Assembly (NCBI GenBank): GCA_016712375.1
Contig: JADJRE010000002.1
Location: 462,501-526,500 of the forward strand
Length of the DNA stretch: 64,000 bases
Direction of reading: 5' to 3'
From: Rhodospirillales bacterium
GTDB lineage: Bacteria > Pseudomonadota > Alphaproteobacteria > Rhodospirillales > Defluviicoccaceae
The position numbers and the translations under genes are program-made. Under the pieces are notes generated by a model that saw nothing but the letters and a program-made list of their open reading frames with translations, was not told the DNA's origin and searched no databases. Below, piece by piece: positions 39,603 through 49,128 of the stretch (position 1 is the first letter of the stretch; every line of letters starts with the position of its first letter).

Positions 39603-40384
39603 GCGACGCTCTCTCCTTCCGCTCGGCTTTCGAAAGCCACGCTGGGGCATTCAGAGAAATTAACGAAGATCCGTTCCTCGAGGCGCCCGATCTGGGCATC
39701 TGGGCGGTCGCCGACGGAATGGGCGGACATGAGGCTGGGCAACTGGCAAGCACGATGGTGGTGGATGCCTTGGACGCAATGGTGCCGGCCGGAGTGAATG
39801 AGCGGTTATCGCAGTCGGTTCGGGAGCGTCTGGAGCAGCTCAATCGACGACTGCGCGAGATTGCCGCCAAGCGGTACGCCGGGCGGATCGTAGGCAGTAC
39901 CGTCGCGGTCCTCGTCATTGAGGGCGGTGCCGCGGTTTGCCTCTGGGCTGGAGACAGCCGGATCTATCGCTATCGCCGCGGAGGATTCGTCCGGCTGACG
40001 CGCGACCACAGTCGTACCGAGGAAATGATCGCGAGCGGTCAAATCGACGCGTTCGGCGCGGACGACCACCCGCTCGCCAACGTGATCACCCGGGCCGTGG
40101 GCGCCGAGGAACAGCTGGTCCTCGAGATGCGGATCGAGCCTGTCTTCTCGGGCGACCGCTTCCTCCTCTGCACCGACGGGCTCACCAGGACAATCGAAGA
40201 CGCAGAACTCGCGAAGCTGATGGAGTCAGAAGACTGCGTCTCAGCGACGCAAGGCATCCTCAAGCGATCCCTGGCCCGTGGGCCGAGGGACAACGTGACA
40301 GTTGGGATTGTCGACGTGTCTTGCGACGACACTGCGCTGGCCGACGCCTCCGTTCCGCGAGACGACATCAAGCCAAGCCGATGA
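39599..40384 (+). CDS. pppA: PppA, PP2C-type phosphatase of the T6SS Thr switch
   Basis: 261 residues, intact, overlapping tagF by 4 bases (ATGA). PP2C motifs are in order: REINEDPFL, WAVADGMGGHEAGQLAS (metal ligands D and G), GSTVAVLVI, CLWAGDSRIYRYR, LTRDHSRTEEMI, NVITRAVG, FLLCTDGLTR and ARGPRDNVTVGIV (final metal-binding Asp). It removes phosphate from the FHA protein and so resets the system. Last gene of the rightward arm; converges on ppkA with only 32 bases between. Confidence 0.93.
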   Translation: MSDALSFRSAFESHAGAFREINEDPFLEAPDLGIWAVADGMGGHEAGQLASTMVVDALDAMVPAGVNERLSQSVRERLEQLNRRLREIAAKRYAGRIVGSTVAVLVIEGGAAVCLWAGDSRIYRYRRGGFVRLTRDHSRTEEMIASGQIDAFGADDHPLANVITRAVGAEEQLVLEMRIEPVFSGDRFLLCTDGLTRTIEDAELAKLMESEDCVSATQGILKRSLARGPRDNVTVGIVDVSCDDTALADASVPRDDIKPSR

Positions 40385-40416
40385 TCCGAAAGAAGCGCTG
40401 CCCTGCCACCGCGCGC

Positions 40417-42535
40417 TTAAGGCGTGGTGGTGACGAACAGCGTTTCGGCGACCGGCGCTCCCGCTGCACCTCCCTGCTCCGCGGCTTGCGCGAGGGCGCG
40501 GCGAAGGGTCTCCAGATAGGGGCCCGCCGGGACCGGCTGACTTTGCGTTTTGCCGAGACTGAGTCGGTTCGGAGCGGCTACCAATGTGATCAGGTCCGTC
40601 CCGAACGGGGCGCCGACGGTCCAGTCGCCCGAGGCGCCGCCGTCGCCGAGACGAAGCGTGTCATTCGCCGGCAGTCGAACAGTGGGCGCGTCTTGTCGAG
40701 GCAGCATGTGGACCACGTACAGGGCTCCGTTTGCGACGAAGTAGTAGTCGACATAGACGTACCTCGGCGTGCCCCCACCGCGGACCGTGACCCGAATTTT
40801 CTCGCCGCCGCGGAAGACCGGATTGTCACCTGGCACTGACAGCGTCACGTCTCCGGGTGCCCCTCGATCGCCGTCGACGTAGGGCGCGAGGATCCGCAGA
40901 GGCTCGCACTTTTGCGCATGGAACGCGGTGATCGCGGTCTCGATGGTCCGCACGCCGGGTAATGCCTGCAACCCGTTTCGCAGGGCGACCAAGTCTGCAC
41001 TGTCGGCGGCATAGCCGGTGATACGGAGAACGCCGTCATCACTGGCAGAGGTGAGCCTGGAGCAAGGGACATACTCCCGGAGCAGCGCCGCGATTGCAGC
41101 CTCGGAGGGCTTCCCGGCCGGCAGAGAGGGCGGGACTGGCGGGGGCGGGGCGACAACGGACGCGGTTTCGGTCGGTACACTGTCAGTCAACGGAGGAGGG
41201 GCAAGGGGCGATCGCGCATCCGACGGCGCCGCTTCGGGCGGTGCCGTGAGTGGTGTAGATACGACCGGCGCAGGTGTACCCTCGGCGGTGGAGGGCGTCG
41301 GAGCCGGCGGCGCCGGCGCGAAAAGTGTCCAGCCCCAACAGCCGCCGACGGCGAGGAGGAGGACGGCTGCGGCGGCTCCGACGAGCCACCTGCTGGAGCC
41401 TGGGCGGGAGGGCGCGTCGTCGAATTCGGCGAGGAAGGTCGTGACTGTGGGGGTGCGACGTTTTCGTTCGAAGGCAAGCGCCCCCTGCAGGGCTGCCCAT
41501 TGCCGCGTGGTGAGTCCCGGAGGGCGCTGCGGATGCTCGTTCCGGTCACGTGCAACGACAGAAGACTTCCGGTTGAACGGATGCCGACCGGTCAGCAGCT
41601 CATACGTAACGCAGCCGAGGGCAAAGACGTCGTCCCGAGGGTCGGGGTCCAGCTCCTCGATCATCTCGGGACTGGCGTAGTACGTCGAAAGAGCCTTGAG
41701 CTGCCCCACGTCGAAGACAGTTTGGTCGTCCTGCGTACCCTCGCCCCGCTTGACTGCGCGCGATCCCGAAGTCGATCACCTTGACGTGAATATCGTCGCC
41801 ATCGCCGACGAAGACATTGCTCGGCTTGAAGTCGGAATGAACAATCCCGCCACGATGGGCAAAGGCGAGCGCTTCTCCGGCCTGTCGAATGATTTCCCGA
41901 ACGGTCGGAAAAGGCAGACCCGAAAAGCCTGGGCGCTTTATGATCCTGTCGAGAGACTGTCCAGACAGATACTCCATGACGAGATAGGTGATGTCACCGT
42001 CACGATCGAAGTCGTAGATTCGGATAATATTCGGATGAGCGAGGCTTTGCGCTTTCTTGGCTTCCCGCTGCAGCGCGATGAACGAGTCGGGATGGTGGCG
42101 AAAGCCCTCCGACAGCAGCTTCATCGCAACGAATGGTTCGCGGTCACGCGCTTCCTGGCGCCGCAGGTCGAGGGCTTTGAAAACCGTGCCCATACCACCA
42201 GCGCCCAACTCTTGTTCGAGTCGAAAGCGCCCCTTGATGAGGTCGCCCGGGCCGACGCTGCGTTGAGTAGGCTTTGCGACAAACACCGTCTCGTCATCAG
42301 AGCCGGTGGACCGCTCGTCGTGCAGTGGCACGGCAGCAAACCGGCGTTCCATAGCGGCACGGATCCGTGCAAGAGCGGGATGATCGCGTTCAAGGTCCGC
42401 GACCGCGGCAAGTATATCCGAAACGGCACTGCCGTTGCTGGCGATCATCCGCTCGACACGGGCAAGCAGTTCAGCCTCTGTCACTTCGCCGCGGGCAAAG
42501 GCTTGCAGGTCAGGTTCCAGCGGTGCGACCGGCAA
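40417..42535 (-). CDS. ppkA: PpkA-type Ser/Thr kinase with periplasmic C-terminus, frameshifted
   Basis: Kinase domain: glycine loop LGAGGMGTVFKALD, ATP Lys in FVAMKLLSEG, IVHSDFKPSNVF (HxD catalytic loop, here H-S-D), VKVIDFGIAR, then after an indel near 41757 STYYASPEMIEELDPDPRDD and VFALGCVTYELLTGRHPF. One membrane helix (RWLVGAAAAVLLLAVGGCWG), a Pro/Ala-rich linker and a periplasmic DUF4384-like domain (GGEKIRVTVRGGG, YVYVDYYFVANGALYVVHML) follow. The best start is a TTG at 42535 behind AAGGGAG; no ATG is available between the CHAT stop and the conserved sequence. It sits at the end of the tps-CHAT run rather than next to tagH. It phosphorylates the FHA protein to start T6SS firing. Confidence 0.88.
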
Positions 42536-42573
42536 CGCGTCGTGCTCCCTTGCGACTGCAGGACGGCCCGATT

Positions 42574-45077
42574 CTACGCACCGGACGCGGCTGCCGCATA
42601 GGGCAAAGCGAAGCGCTGGCCGCCGTCGCCGACCAAAGTGAAAGATCCCCATCGCAGGGGTGGGACGTCCGCGGATCGGAGATCAGCTGTTCCTGGCTCC
42701 GGCGGAGCGCTTCCGCCGCGGGCGTGTTGCCGTCTGCAACGGTCCGGAAGGTGCCAGTCATCAGGCGGACGGTGGGTTCGTCGGGGATCATCCAGTGGGT
42801 CACGAGCAGCGACCGAGCGCCGGCATAGAAGAATGATCGCGCCAAGCCCGACAGGCTTTCGCCGCCGCTCTCGCCGCCGGAACCGCCGGTGTTGCAGGCG
42901 GAGAGGACGACGATGTCGGCGTCCAGCTTTAGCTCGGCGATCTCGCTCGCCGATAGCAGTCCATCGCCCGGTTCGCCTGGAGGCTCGGACGTGACCAGTG
43001 AAGGCTCGTTCCAGCAATTGAGCTGCTTCGGCAGGAGGCCATGGGTCGCGAAGTAGACGACGCGGTAGTCGTTCAGCGGCATCTCCTTGACCCGCTGCTC
43101 GGAAAACGCGTTACCGAGAACGACGGCGTCGCTCGGGGCGCCGAGACTGGAGGCGACGGCCCTCAGCTCCTGGGCCGTGCTCGGCAGGGCAGGCGCGTTT
43201 GCCAGTGCAACGACATCGGGGCGACACGTCTCGGGCAGTCCCCGGCGAGCGAGGATGCCCTCCACGTCGCGCTTGGCCACGAAGTCGCCGAACCCGATCA
43301 TCGGTTTCGCCGCGTCGGAAGGCTGCACGGTATTCCGCAGGTTGACAAACGACTGCACCGACGGCGACAGGGTGAGCGCGTGGCGACGGCCCATCCACGC
43401 CACGCGGCTGTAGTCGTCGGACTGGATTTCGGGCGGCTCCTGCACGACGAGTACCGCGAACGGCAGGCTCAGAAGGGGCCCGCTCGGGACAGTGATCACG
43501 TGTCTTGCCTTCGAAAGACGATCGTGCACCGGGTCGAGGAGCAGCCTGTAGAGCGCATGCGCACGCTTCACGTCGTAGGCCCCTGCGCGGGGCTGATCGA
43601 ACGGCCGGCGCAGCGTTGCCACCGCTCGCGACAGCTCCGGCTCCGTGAGCTCAATCCGGTAGGCCTCGATGCCCTCCGCATCGATCAGGAACCCGACCCC
43701 GCCACCGCCGCCGACCAGAACTTGCACCAGGGCTTCGTCCGGCTGCAGGGACTTGCGCGCCGTCTCGGTCGAAACCGGCGTGTCGACGACCTGGTTATAC
43801 CGCGGCGCCGCCGCCTGGACGCTGCGCTCAAGGTTGGCGACCCTTGCGTCGGCGTCGGCCAGTTGCTGCCGCAGAGCATCGATCTGCGGCGCCAGCATCC
43901 GGGGATCGCCCTGGGAGCGGGCGAGTGCTGCGCGAAGTTGGTCCCGCTCGAGCCGGGCGTCCTGCAAGTCGCGGATTGCCTGGCCGACCTGCTGCTGGCT
44001 TGCGGAAAGGCGGGCCGCCACCAGAGCCAGCGTCTGCGATGTCGTCGAGCCGCGCACCATCTGGCCGGCTTCGAACATCTCGGCGAACAGGGCCTGCCTC
44101 TCGTCCGGGCGGCGGCTCGCCTCTTCAAGCGCGACCCGGAAGAATGGCTCGACCTCTTCGAACTGGAGGTCGCCACCGCTCTTGCGGAGGATGCCGAATC
44201 CGGAGCGATAGGTCTCGAACGCTTCGGTCGAGCGACCCTGCTTGGTCTGAACGCGACCCAACGCGACGAGCGCCATGCCCTCCCCACGCGATTGCGCGAA
44301 CAAGGAGCGTTGGGTGGCAATGCTTGATTTCAGAAGCCGCTCCGCACCGGCCAAGTCTCCCCGACGCTCGGCAATATCCGCCTGCAGGGCCTGGATCTGC
44401 GCCAGCCATCGTCGCGGTGCGCGCGGATCGGCATCGAGAATGGCGCGCGCCTCGCCGAGCGCCCTGGTTGCCTCATCGAGGCGGTTCTCGCGAACGAGCA
44501 TCGCCGCCTCGACGTACTTGCTTTGCGCCGCGTCGCCCATCGCGGTTTGCGTCCGGCCGACGAGAACCGCCTGGCCTGTTGTCGCCGATAGCCCGGCCGA
44601 TGTGGCCGGCGGTTGCATCGAGGGGAATCCGGCGGCGGTGGCCAATGACGCGGCACCGTACTCGCGGGCGATGTCCAGCCGCAGGTTCGTGGCCTTCTGC
44701 GCAACCTCCACCGCCTCCTTGTCGCGCTGCTGGTTGGCAAGGTGGATGGCGCGGTAGCCGAGCAGGCGAGCACGGTCCGAAGGATCGAGCGACCTTCTAA
44801 TCAGGCCGTCTGCGCGATCGAACATTACGTCGGCCGCCGCAAACTGCTCCTGGTTGCTCAGTTCGAGCGCGATGTGCATCAGGACGAAACCGAGGCTGGC
44901 GCTGTCGTCGGGAAGCACCTTCTGCTGCAACGCAAGAGCGTCGCGATACCGGCTCTCGGCCTCAGCGTAGTTGCCGAGTGCGTTGTGGTACTGGGCGAGC
45001 CGGAGTGTGTCGCTGTAAGCCTGCAGATCGCCAAGACTGTACAGGCGGCTCGCGACTTTTGCTTCTAATTCCGCCAT
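42574..45077 (-). CDS. TPR-CHAT caspase-like protease, frameshifted
   Basis: TPR-like helices fill the first 350 residues (YSDTLRLAQYHNALGNYAEA, DKEAVEVAQKATNLRLDIAR), then a coiled coil. The CHAT peptidase starts about residue 460: VLVGGGGGVGFLIDAEGIEA, PVHDRLSKARHVITVPSGPL, SLPFAVLV, VVYFATHGLLP (catalytic His) and DIVVLSACNTGG (catalytic Cys). A base is missing near 42667, so the true end HPLRWGSFTLVGDGG lies in the neighbouring frame with a TAG at 42574. At the 5' side the frame appears fused, through another indel near 45079, to the lipoprotein segment upstream, which would make one surface-anchored protein of about 1010 residues. CHAT genes beside filamentous-haemagglutinin genes recur in proteobacteria. 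Confidence 0.88.
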
Positions 45078-45624
45078 TTCGCGGGATGCTGCCCTCGGTC
45101 GACGGTGTCGGCTGATCGCCGGATTGCCGGCCGGAAATTACGCCGATGCCGCGCACCAGCGGCGGCTGGGCTGCGGGAATGCCGTCGCCGAGGTAAACAT
45201 CCGGTCCGACGGCAACCGCTACGGCCTGATACGGCCACCCACCGTTGCGCAGCGAGCAATCGAAGGCGAGTGCCGGCTGACCATCGAGGAGTGTCGTTTC
45301 CGTTGGGGCGTCGCATTCGGCGACGGTGTCGAGTTGGTCGCGCCAGGCGCCCTGCGTCGAGAGCACCCTCAGATCGTCGGCCTTACCGGAGACGCGCACC
45401 ATCTGCGCGCTCGGCTGCTCCCATCGCCCGCAGTAGAGTTCGAACGCGGTTGCCCCTTCGCCGAGGTCGGTTCCCGTCCGGGCGGGGGCCGTACGACACG
45501 GCTCGCCCACGAGATTGTTCCCGACCGATTGGGTTGCGGTCGGATTTTCACCGCTCAGGCTGGCACAACCGGCTAACAGTGCCGCTGGGACGAGTTCGAG
45601 AACACGCACCAAGCGCTTCGGCAT
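44962..45624 (-). CDS. Lipoprotein N-terminal part of the CHAT protein
   Basis: The ATG at 45624 (MPKRLVRVLELVPAALLAGC) has a strong ribosome site, GGGAGG, and starts 5 bases after the tpsA stop. A type II signal peptide ends in the lipobox LLAGC. The mature domain (about 160 residues: GTDLGEGATAFELYCGRWEQ, ECDAPTETTLLDGQPALAFD, DVYLGDGIPAAQPPLVRGIG) is of unknown function. After ISGRQSGDQPTPSTEGS, coding sense moves to the CHAT frame, so the residues read beyond about 45080 are not real. Either one broken lipoprotein-TPR-CHAT gene or two overlapping genes. Confidence 0.8.
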   Translation of the reverse strand: MPKRLVRVLELVPAALLAGCASLSGENPTATQSVGNNLVGEPCRTAPARTGTDLGEGATAFELYCGRWEQPSAQMVRVSGKADDLRVLSTQGAWRDQLDTVAECDAPTETTLLDGQPALAFDCSLRNGGWPYQAVAVAVGPDVYLGDGIPAAQPPLVRGIGVISGRQSGDQPTPSTEGSIPRNGGIRSKSREPPVQSWRSAGLQRHTPARPVPQRTRQLR

Positions 45625-45629
45625 ACGCC

Positions 45630-48600
45630 TTACCTCCCGACCGGTGCGGAGGCGGGTGGGAGAAGCCCCCACAAACCCTGATTGCCGTCGGTGGAGTACA
45701 TCTGGCTTTCCTCGTCTTCCGCCCCGCCCATTCCCGGCAAGACCGGCGCTGCAAAGGTGAAGAGGCCGACCGACTCTGCCTGTTGGGTGGTAGCTTCCGC
45801 TGCCGCGGGGTTCGTGGCCGGTATGACGGGATTCAATGTGTTCGGTGTCACGAGGTCCGTTATCTGGCCGTCGAAAGCTCCGGGGTAGATGAGGTCCGTT
45901 ATCTGGCCGTCGAAAGCTCCGGGGTAGATAAAGTAGCTTGTTGTCGGACTAAGAGGTGGTGAGCCGGGCGGTAAACTCGTGTATGTGCCGTCGGCGAACC
46001 TCCCAGTCAGACCGGAGCGGCTGGACGGTTCCGTCGTATAGACGAGGAACCTTCCATTGTTCGGCTGGAGCCCCGCCGGGCCGGCGTTGTTGCTGAAGGA
46101 ACCGGAATCGAGAATGATCGAAGAGGTCGTATCCCCGCCGACGGGAACGTAAGCTGACGAAGAGTACTGGGCCGCTGCCGGTGCATGCCCGACGATTGGA
46201 GCGTCGAGCGTCACCCGACGTCCCGGGTTTTGGATGTACACTTGGCTGTTGGCACTGGTAACTCCGGAAACACCGTCGACTGTGGTGACGGTGATGTCGC
46301 TATCGCTGTTCCGGATCGCGATGTTGCCAGGCATGTAGGATGACTGGCCGGTCACAAGTGCCGCCAGACGCTGCAGGTTGCGCGTGGTGAGGGAAACGCC
46401 TTCGTAGGCCGTAAGTCTCAAATCGTCGTTAAGCGCGAGCGTGACATTTTCGTCGGTTACGATCCAACCCCAGTGCTCGGAGCCGGGAGCGGTGTCATTG
46501 GGAAGGCCGTCTGCATCGGCGATCATCGTCAACGGTTGATTGACCGTGAGGTTAGCATCAATGTCGATGTCCTGTTCGGACGCGACGACAACCTTGCGCG
46601 CCGCCTCCGCGGGAATCACGATCGGCTCAGCGAACCGCACATAGCCGGCGCGGGTTAGCTGAGGGTTCTGTCCATCCCCGAGCGGGCCGCGGGTCAGCGC
46701 CTCGCCCAACGTCAGGACGCCTGTGGAGCGCAGATTTGCAAACGATTCCGCGTCATCAATGACGAAATCTTTCCCATCCTGGGCCGCGGGTCCGCTCGGC
46801 GCCGCATTGATGTTGCCACTGCCGGTCTGAACAAGCGCGTTGATATCAATGCCGACTTGGTCGCTCGACCCAAAGAAGACGGTCAGGTTGCCACCATTGG
46901 TGTTGATCGGCGCGTTGACGACCACCGCACCGGTGCCATCACCTCCGTTACCAGAAGGGCTGTAGATCGAGTCTGCTTCCAGGTGGAGATCCTGACCCGA
47001 AGTTGTGATCGACGCGTTGACCGTAATGCTATTGCCAGCTTGAGCTGTGACGCGCTGACTTGCTGACAACGGCTGTGCGAACGTAATGTCGTTGAGAGCG
47101 ATGAAAATGAGTTGGCCTGCGGTGTCCGCCGCGATCGGGTCTGCCAAATTAACCGTCAGCGAGCCGATGCTCAGGGTCCTCGCGTTAGTCCCCTGTCCAT
47201 CGTCGCCCCTGGTCACTGCCCGGCCGATGGTGAATGGACCACTTGTCTTTAGAGCATTGATAATACTGATCGGACTGTCGATGCCGTTCCGCGACCGCAT
47301 TAGATTTATAGCGCCTGACCCCGCTTGGACCACGATGGGAAGTGTCAGGGTGACGTTATCTCCGATCAATGTCACCGCGCCGCCGTTGGTCGAGACCAAA
47401 GCGTTCAGGGCGACAACGCCGACGCCGTCGGCGCCAACGCCTGGCGTATGCGGCGAATCCGCCTCGAAGTGCAGGTTACCGCCGGCCGTGGTAATCCCTC
47501 CATTGATCGTGATCGTCCCACCCGCCTGCAGGCTGAACGTTTCGCCGGTGGTGAGGTTGGTGAGCGTCAGCGGCGAGTTCACCTGAATGGCGTCTGTTGC
47601 CTGTAGAACGATATTGCCGTCAATGCTGGCAAGCTGCAGCGGCGTAATCCAGAAATTGGTTTCACCATCGTCGCCCTCAGCGCCGAAAAGGATCGCCGGC
47701 AGGAAGTTCTCCGCATCCAGATAGTCCTCACCCGGCGACGTCGTAGCGATGATGATGTTGGCCGGATCGAATAGCACTGTACCGGTAAGCCCGAACGCGG
47801 CGCCGACGTCCACCGCGCCGTTGAAGGCGAGATTGCTCTTGCCGGAGACCTCGACGAAGCCGCCGTTGCCGCCCGTTGCACCTCCACGAGCGCTGATGGT
47901 GCCGTTTGCCATCGTCGTCCGGTCCGACCAGATGATCACCTTGCCGCCATTGCCGGTCCGCTTGGCGTCGGCGGCGATGCGCGCGTCCTTGTCCACGTAG
48001 GTCAGGGTGGCATTGCGCTCCGGGCCCTTGCCTTGATAGTTGCCGCCGACAAGCACCTCGCCGCCGCCGGCGTCGCCGCTGGCGTCGATCCCGGATCCGG
48101 CGAGGAGCGCCACCCTTTCTCCCAGCACGTCGACGCTGCCGCCGTGCTCGCCAGCACCATAGCCGGCCGCGTCAAGGATGCCGGCGACCGCGACGACGCC
48201 GTTGCCGCCGCCGTCAAGCACGATTGTTCCGCCCCGGTCGGCCACCGTCCGCGCCTGCACGACGCCGGTCATGTTGATTGCGCGATCCACCACACCGTCC
48301 GCCGCGTTTGCCGTCAACAGCACATCGCCTCCGTCGGCGGAAATCATACCGGTGTTGACAACCAGCGGCTCGCTGCGGTCGGCGACGTTGGTCACCGCCG
48401 AGGTCGCCTCGAAGCCGATCAACCCGTCGCCGCGGAAGTCGAGCGCGAAGGTCGGCACCCCGGCGACGACCACCTCCGCCAGCGTGCCTTGGATAACGCC
48501 GCCGTTGCGCACGTGCGGCGCGACCAACCCGGCCAAGCCCCCCTCGGCAATCGAGATTGTCCCCTCGTTAACCACCTTCGCCTCGCCGTTCGGCGAGGGA

Positions 48601-49115
48601 ATGGAGAACCGGTACCGGCCCACCATGAAATCCTCGTTGAGGATATCTCTAGTTGTCGCGACAAAGCCGCCGACGTCCACCCGGGCCTTCGGGCCGATCA
48701 AAACGCCGTCCGGGTTGATGAGCCAGACATTGCCGTTCGCCGGCAGCTGGCCCTGGATGTTCGATGCCTCGCCGCCGCGCACCCGGTTGAGAGCGATCGC
48801 GTCGCGTCCCGGCTGGTTGAACCGCGTCGTCTCGTGTCCGTCGATGCTGAAGCTGCGCCAGTCGATGATCGTCCGCTTGCTTCCCTGATCGATCGTCGTC
48901 GTTCCAGGAACCTGCGTGATCGTTGCACTGCCGCCGACCACCTGTCCGCTCGTGGGATTGGCGAATGCCAAAGGCCCATTCAGCATCCCCGCGCCTGCCA
49001 ACGCTGTGGACGCCAGCAGCGCTGCCCGCCAGGCCCGCGGCAATACGGCGACACGATCCAATGTCCTTGAGCTCGCTTCTGCTCGATTGACTGGGCGCAG
49101 GTGGACGATGCCCAT
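45630..49115 (-). CDS. tpsA: TpsA exoprotein, filamentous-haemagglutinin type
   Basis: 1161 residues from the ATG at 49115, which has AAGGAGG 6 bases upstream. A long signal peptide (PRAWRAALLASTALAGAGML, cleavage after AFA) leads to the TPS secretion domain: VVGGSATITQVPGTTTIDQG, DWRSFSIDGHETTRFNQPGR, IALNRVRGG and WLINPDGVLIGPKARVDVGG, where NPDG replaces the usual NPNG. The rest is beta-helix-like Gly/Asn/Thr repeats. Near the C-terminus a 13-residue unit (IYPGAFDGQITDL) is repeated twice. There is no Cys-rich end or toxin-like tip, so it resembles an adhesin rather than a CdiA toxin. Intact, and directly downstream of its transporter. Confidence 0.9.
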   Translation of the reverse strand: MGIVHLRPVNRAEASSRTLDRVAVLPRAWRAALLASTALAGAGMLNGPLAFANPTSGQVVGGSATITQVPGTTTIDQGSKRTIIDWRSFSIDGHETTRFNQPGRDAIALNRVRGGEASNIQGQLPANGNVWLINPDGVLIGPKARVDVGGFVATTRDILNEDFMVGRYRFSIPSPNGEAKVVNEGTISIAEGGLAGLVAPHVRNGGVIQGTLAEVVVAGVPTFALDFRGDGLIGFEATSAVTNVADRSEPLVVNTGMISADGGDVLLTANAADGVVDRAINMTGVVQARTVADRGGTIVLDGGGNGVVAVAGILDAAGYGAGEHGGSVDVLGERVALLAGSGIDASGDAGGGEVLVGGNYQGKGPERNATLTYVDKDARIAADAKRTGNGGKVIIWSDRTTMANGTISARGGATGGNGGFVEVSGKSNLAFNGAVDVGAAFGLTGTVLFDPANIIIATTSPGEDYLDAENFLPAILFGAEGDDGETNFWITPLQLASIDGNIVLQATDAIQVNSPLTLTNLTTGETFSLQAGGTITINGGITTAGGNLHFEADSPHTPGVGADGVGVVALNALVSTNGGAVTLIGDNVTLTLPIVVQAGSGAINLMRSRNGIDSPISIINALKTSGPFTIGRAVTRGDDGQGTNARTLSIGSLTVNLADPIAADTAGQLIFIALNDITFAQPLSASQRVTAQAGNSITVNASITTSGQDLHLEADSIYSPSGNGGDGTGAVVVNAPINTNGGNLTVFFGSSDQVGIDINALVQTGSGNINAAPSGPAAQDGKDFVIDDAESFANLRSTGVLTLGEALTRGPLGDGQNPQLTRAGYVRFAEPIVIPAEAARKVVVASEQDIDIDANLTVNQPLTMIADADGLPNDTAPGSEHWGWIVTDENVTLALNDDLRLTAYEGVSLTTRNLQRLAALVTGQSSYMPGNIAIRNSDSDITVTTVDGVSGVTSANSQVYIQNPGRRVTLDAPIVGHAPAAAQYSSSAYVPVGGDTTSSIILDSGSFSNNAGPAGLQPNNGRFLVYTTEPSSRSGLTGRFADGTYTSLPPGSPPLSPTTSYFIYPGAFDGQITDLIYPGAFDGQITDLVTPNTLNPVIPATNPAAAEATTQQAESVGLFTFAAPVLPGMGGAEDEESQMYSTDGNQGLWGLLPPASAPVGR
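45852..45929 (-). repeat. 39-bp perfect tandem duplication in tpsA
   Basis: The unit at 45852-45890 is repeated exactly at 45891-45929 and encodes IYPGAFDGQITDL twice, in frame. It is a recent slippage or duplication event near the C-terminus of the exoprotein. Confidence 0.92.
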
Positions 49116-49128
49116 GACGACCTCCTTC

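Noticed and set aside
45852..45929. Possible CRISPR repeat
   Set aside because: Only two units, head to tail without spacers, coding for a repeated peptide in frame.
48033..49070. 345-codon plus frame opposite tpsA
   Set aside because: Antisense to the conserved TPS secretion domain of TpsA.
45630..49115. TpsA as a CdiA-type contact-dependent toxin
   Set aside because: It has no pretoxin (VENN) motif, no variable C-terminal toxin and no downstream immunity-like gene; the C-terminus is a low-complexity repeat.
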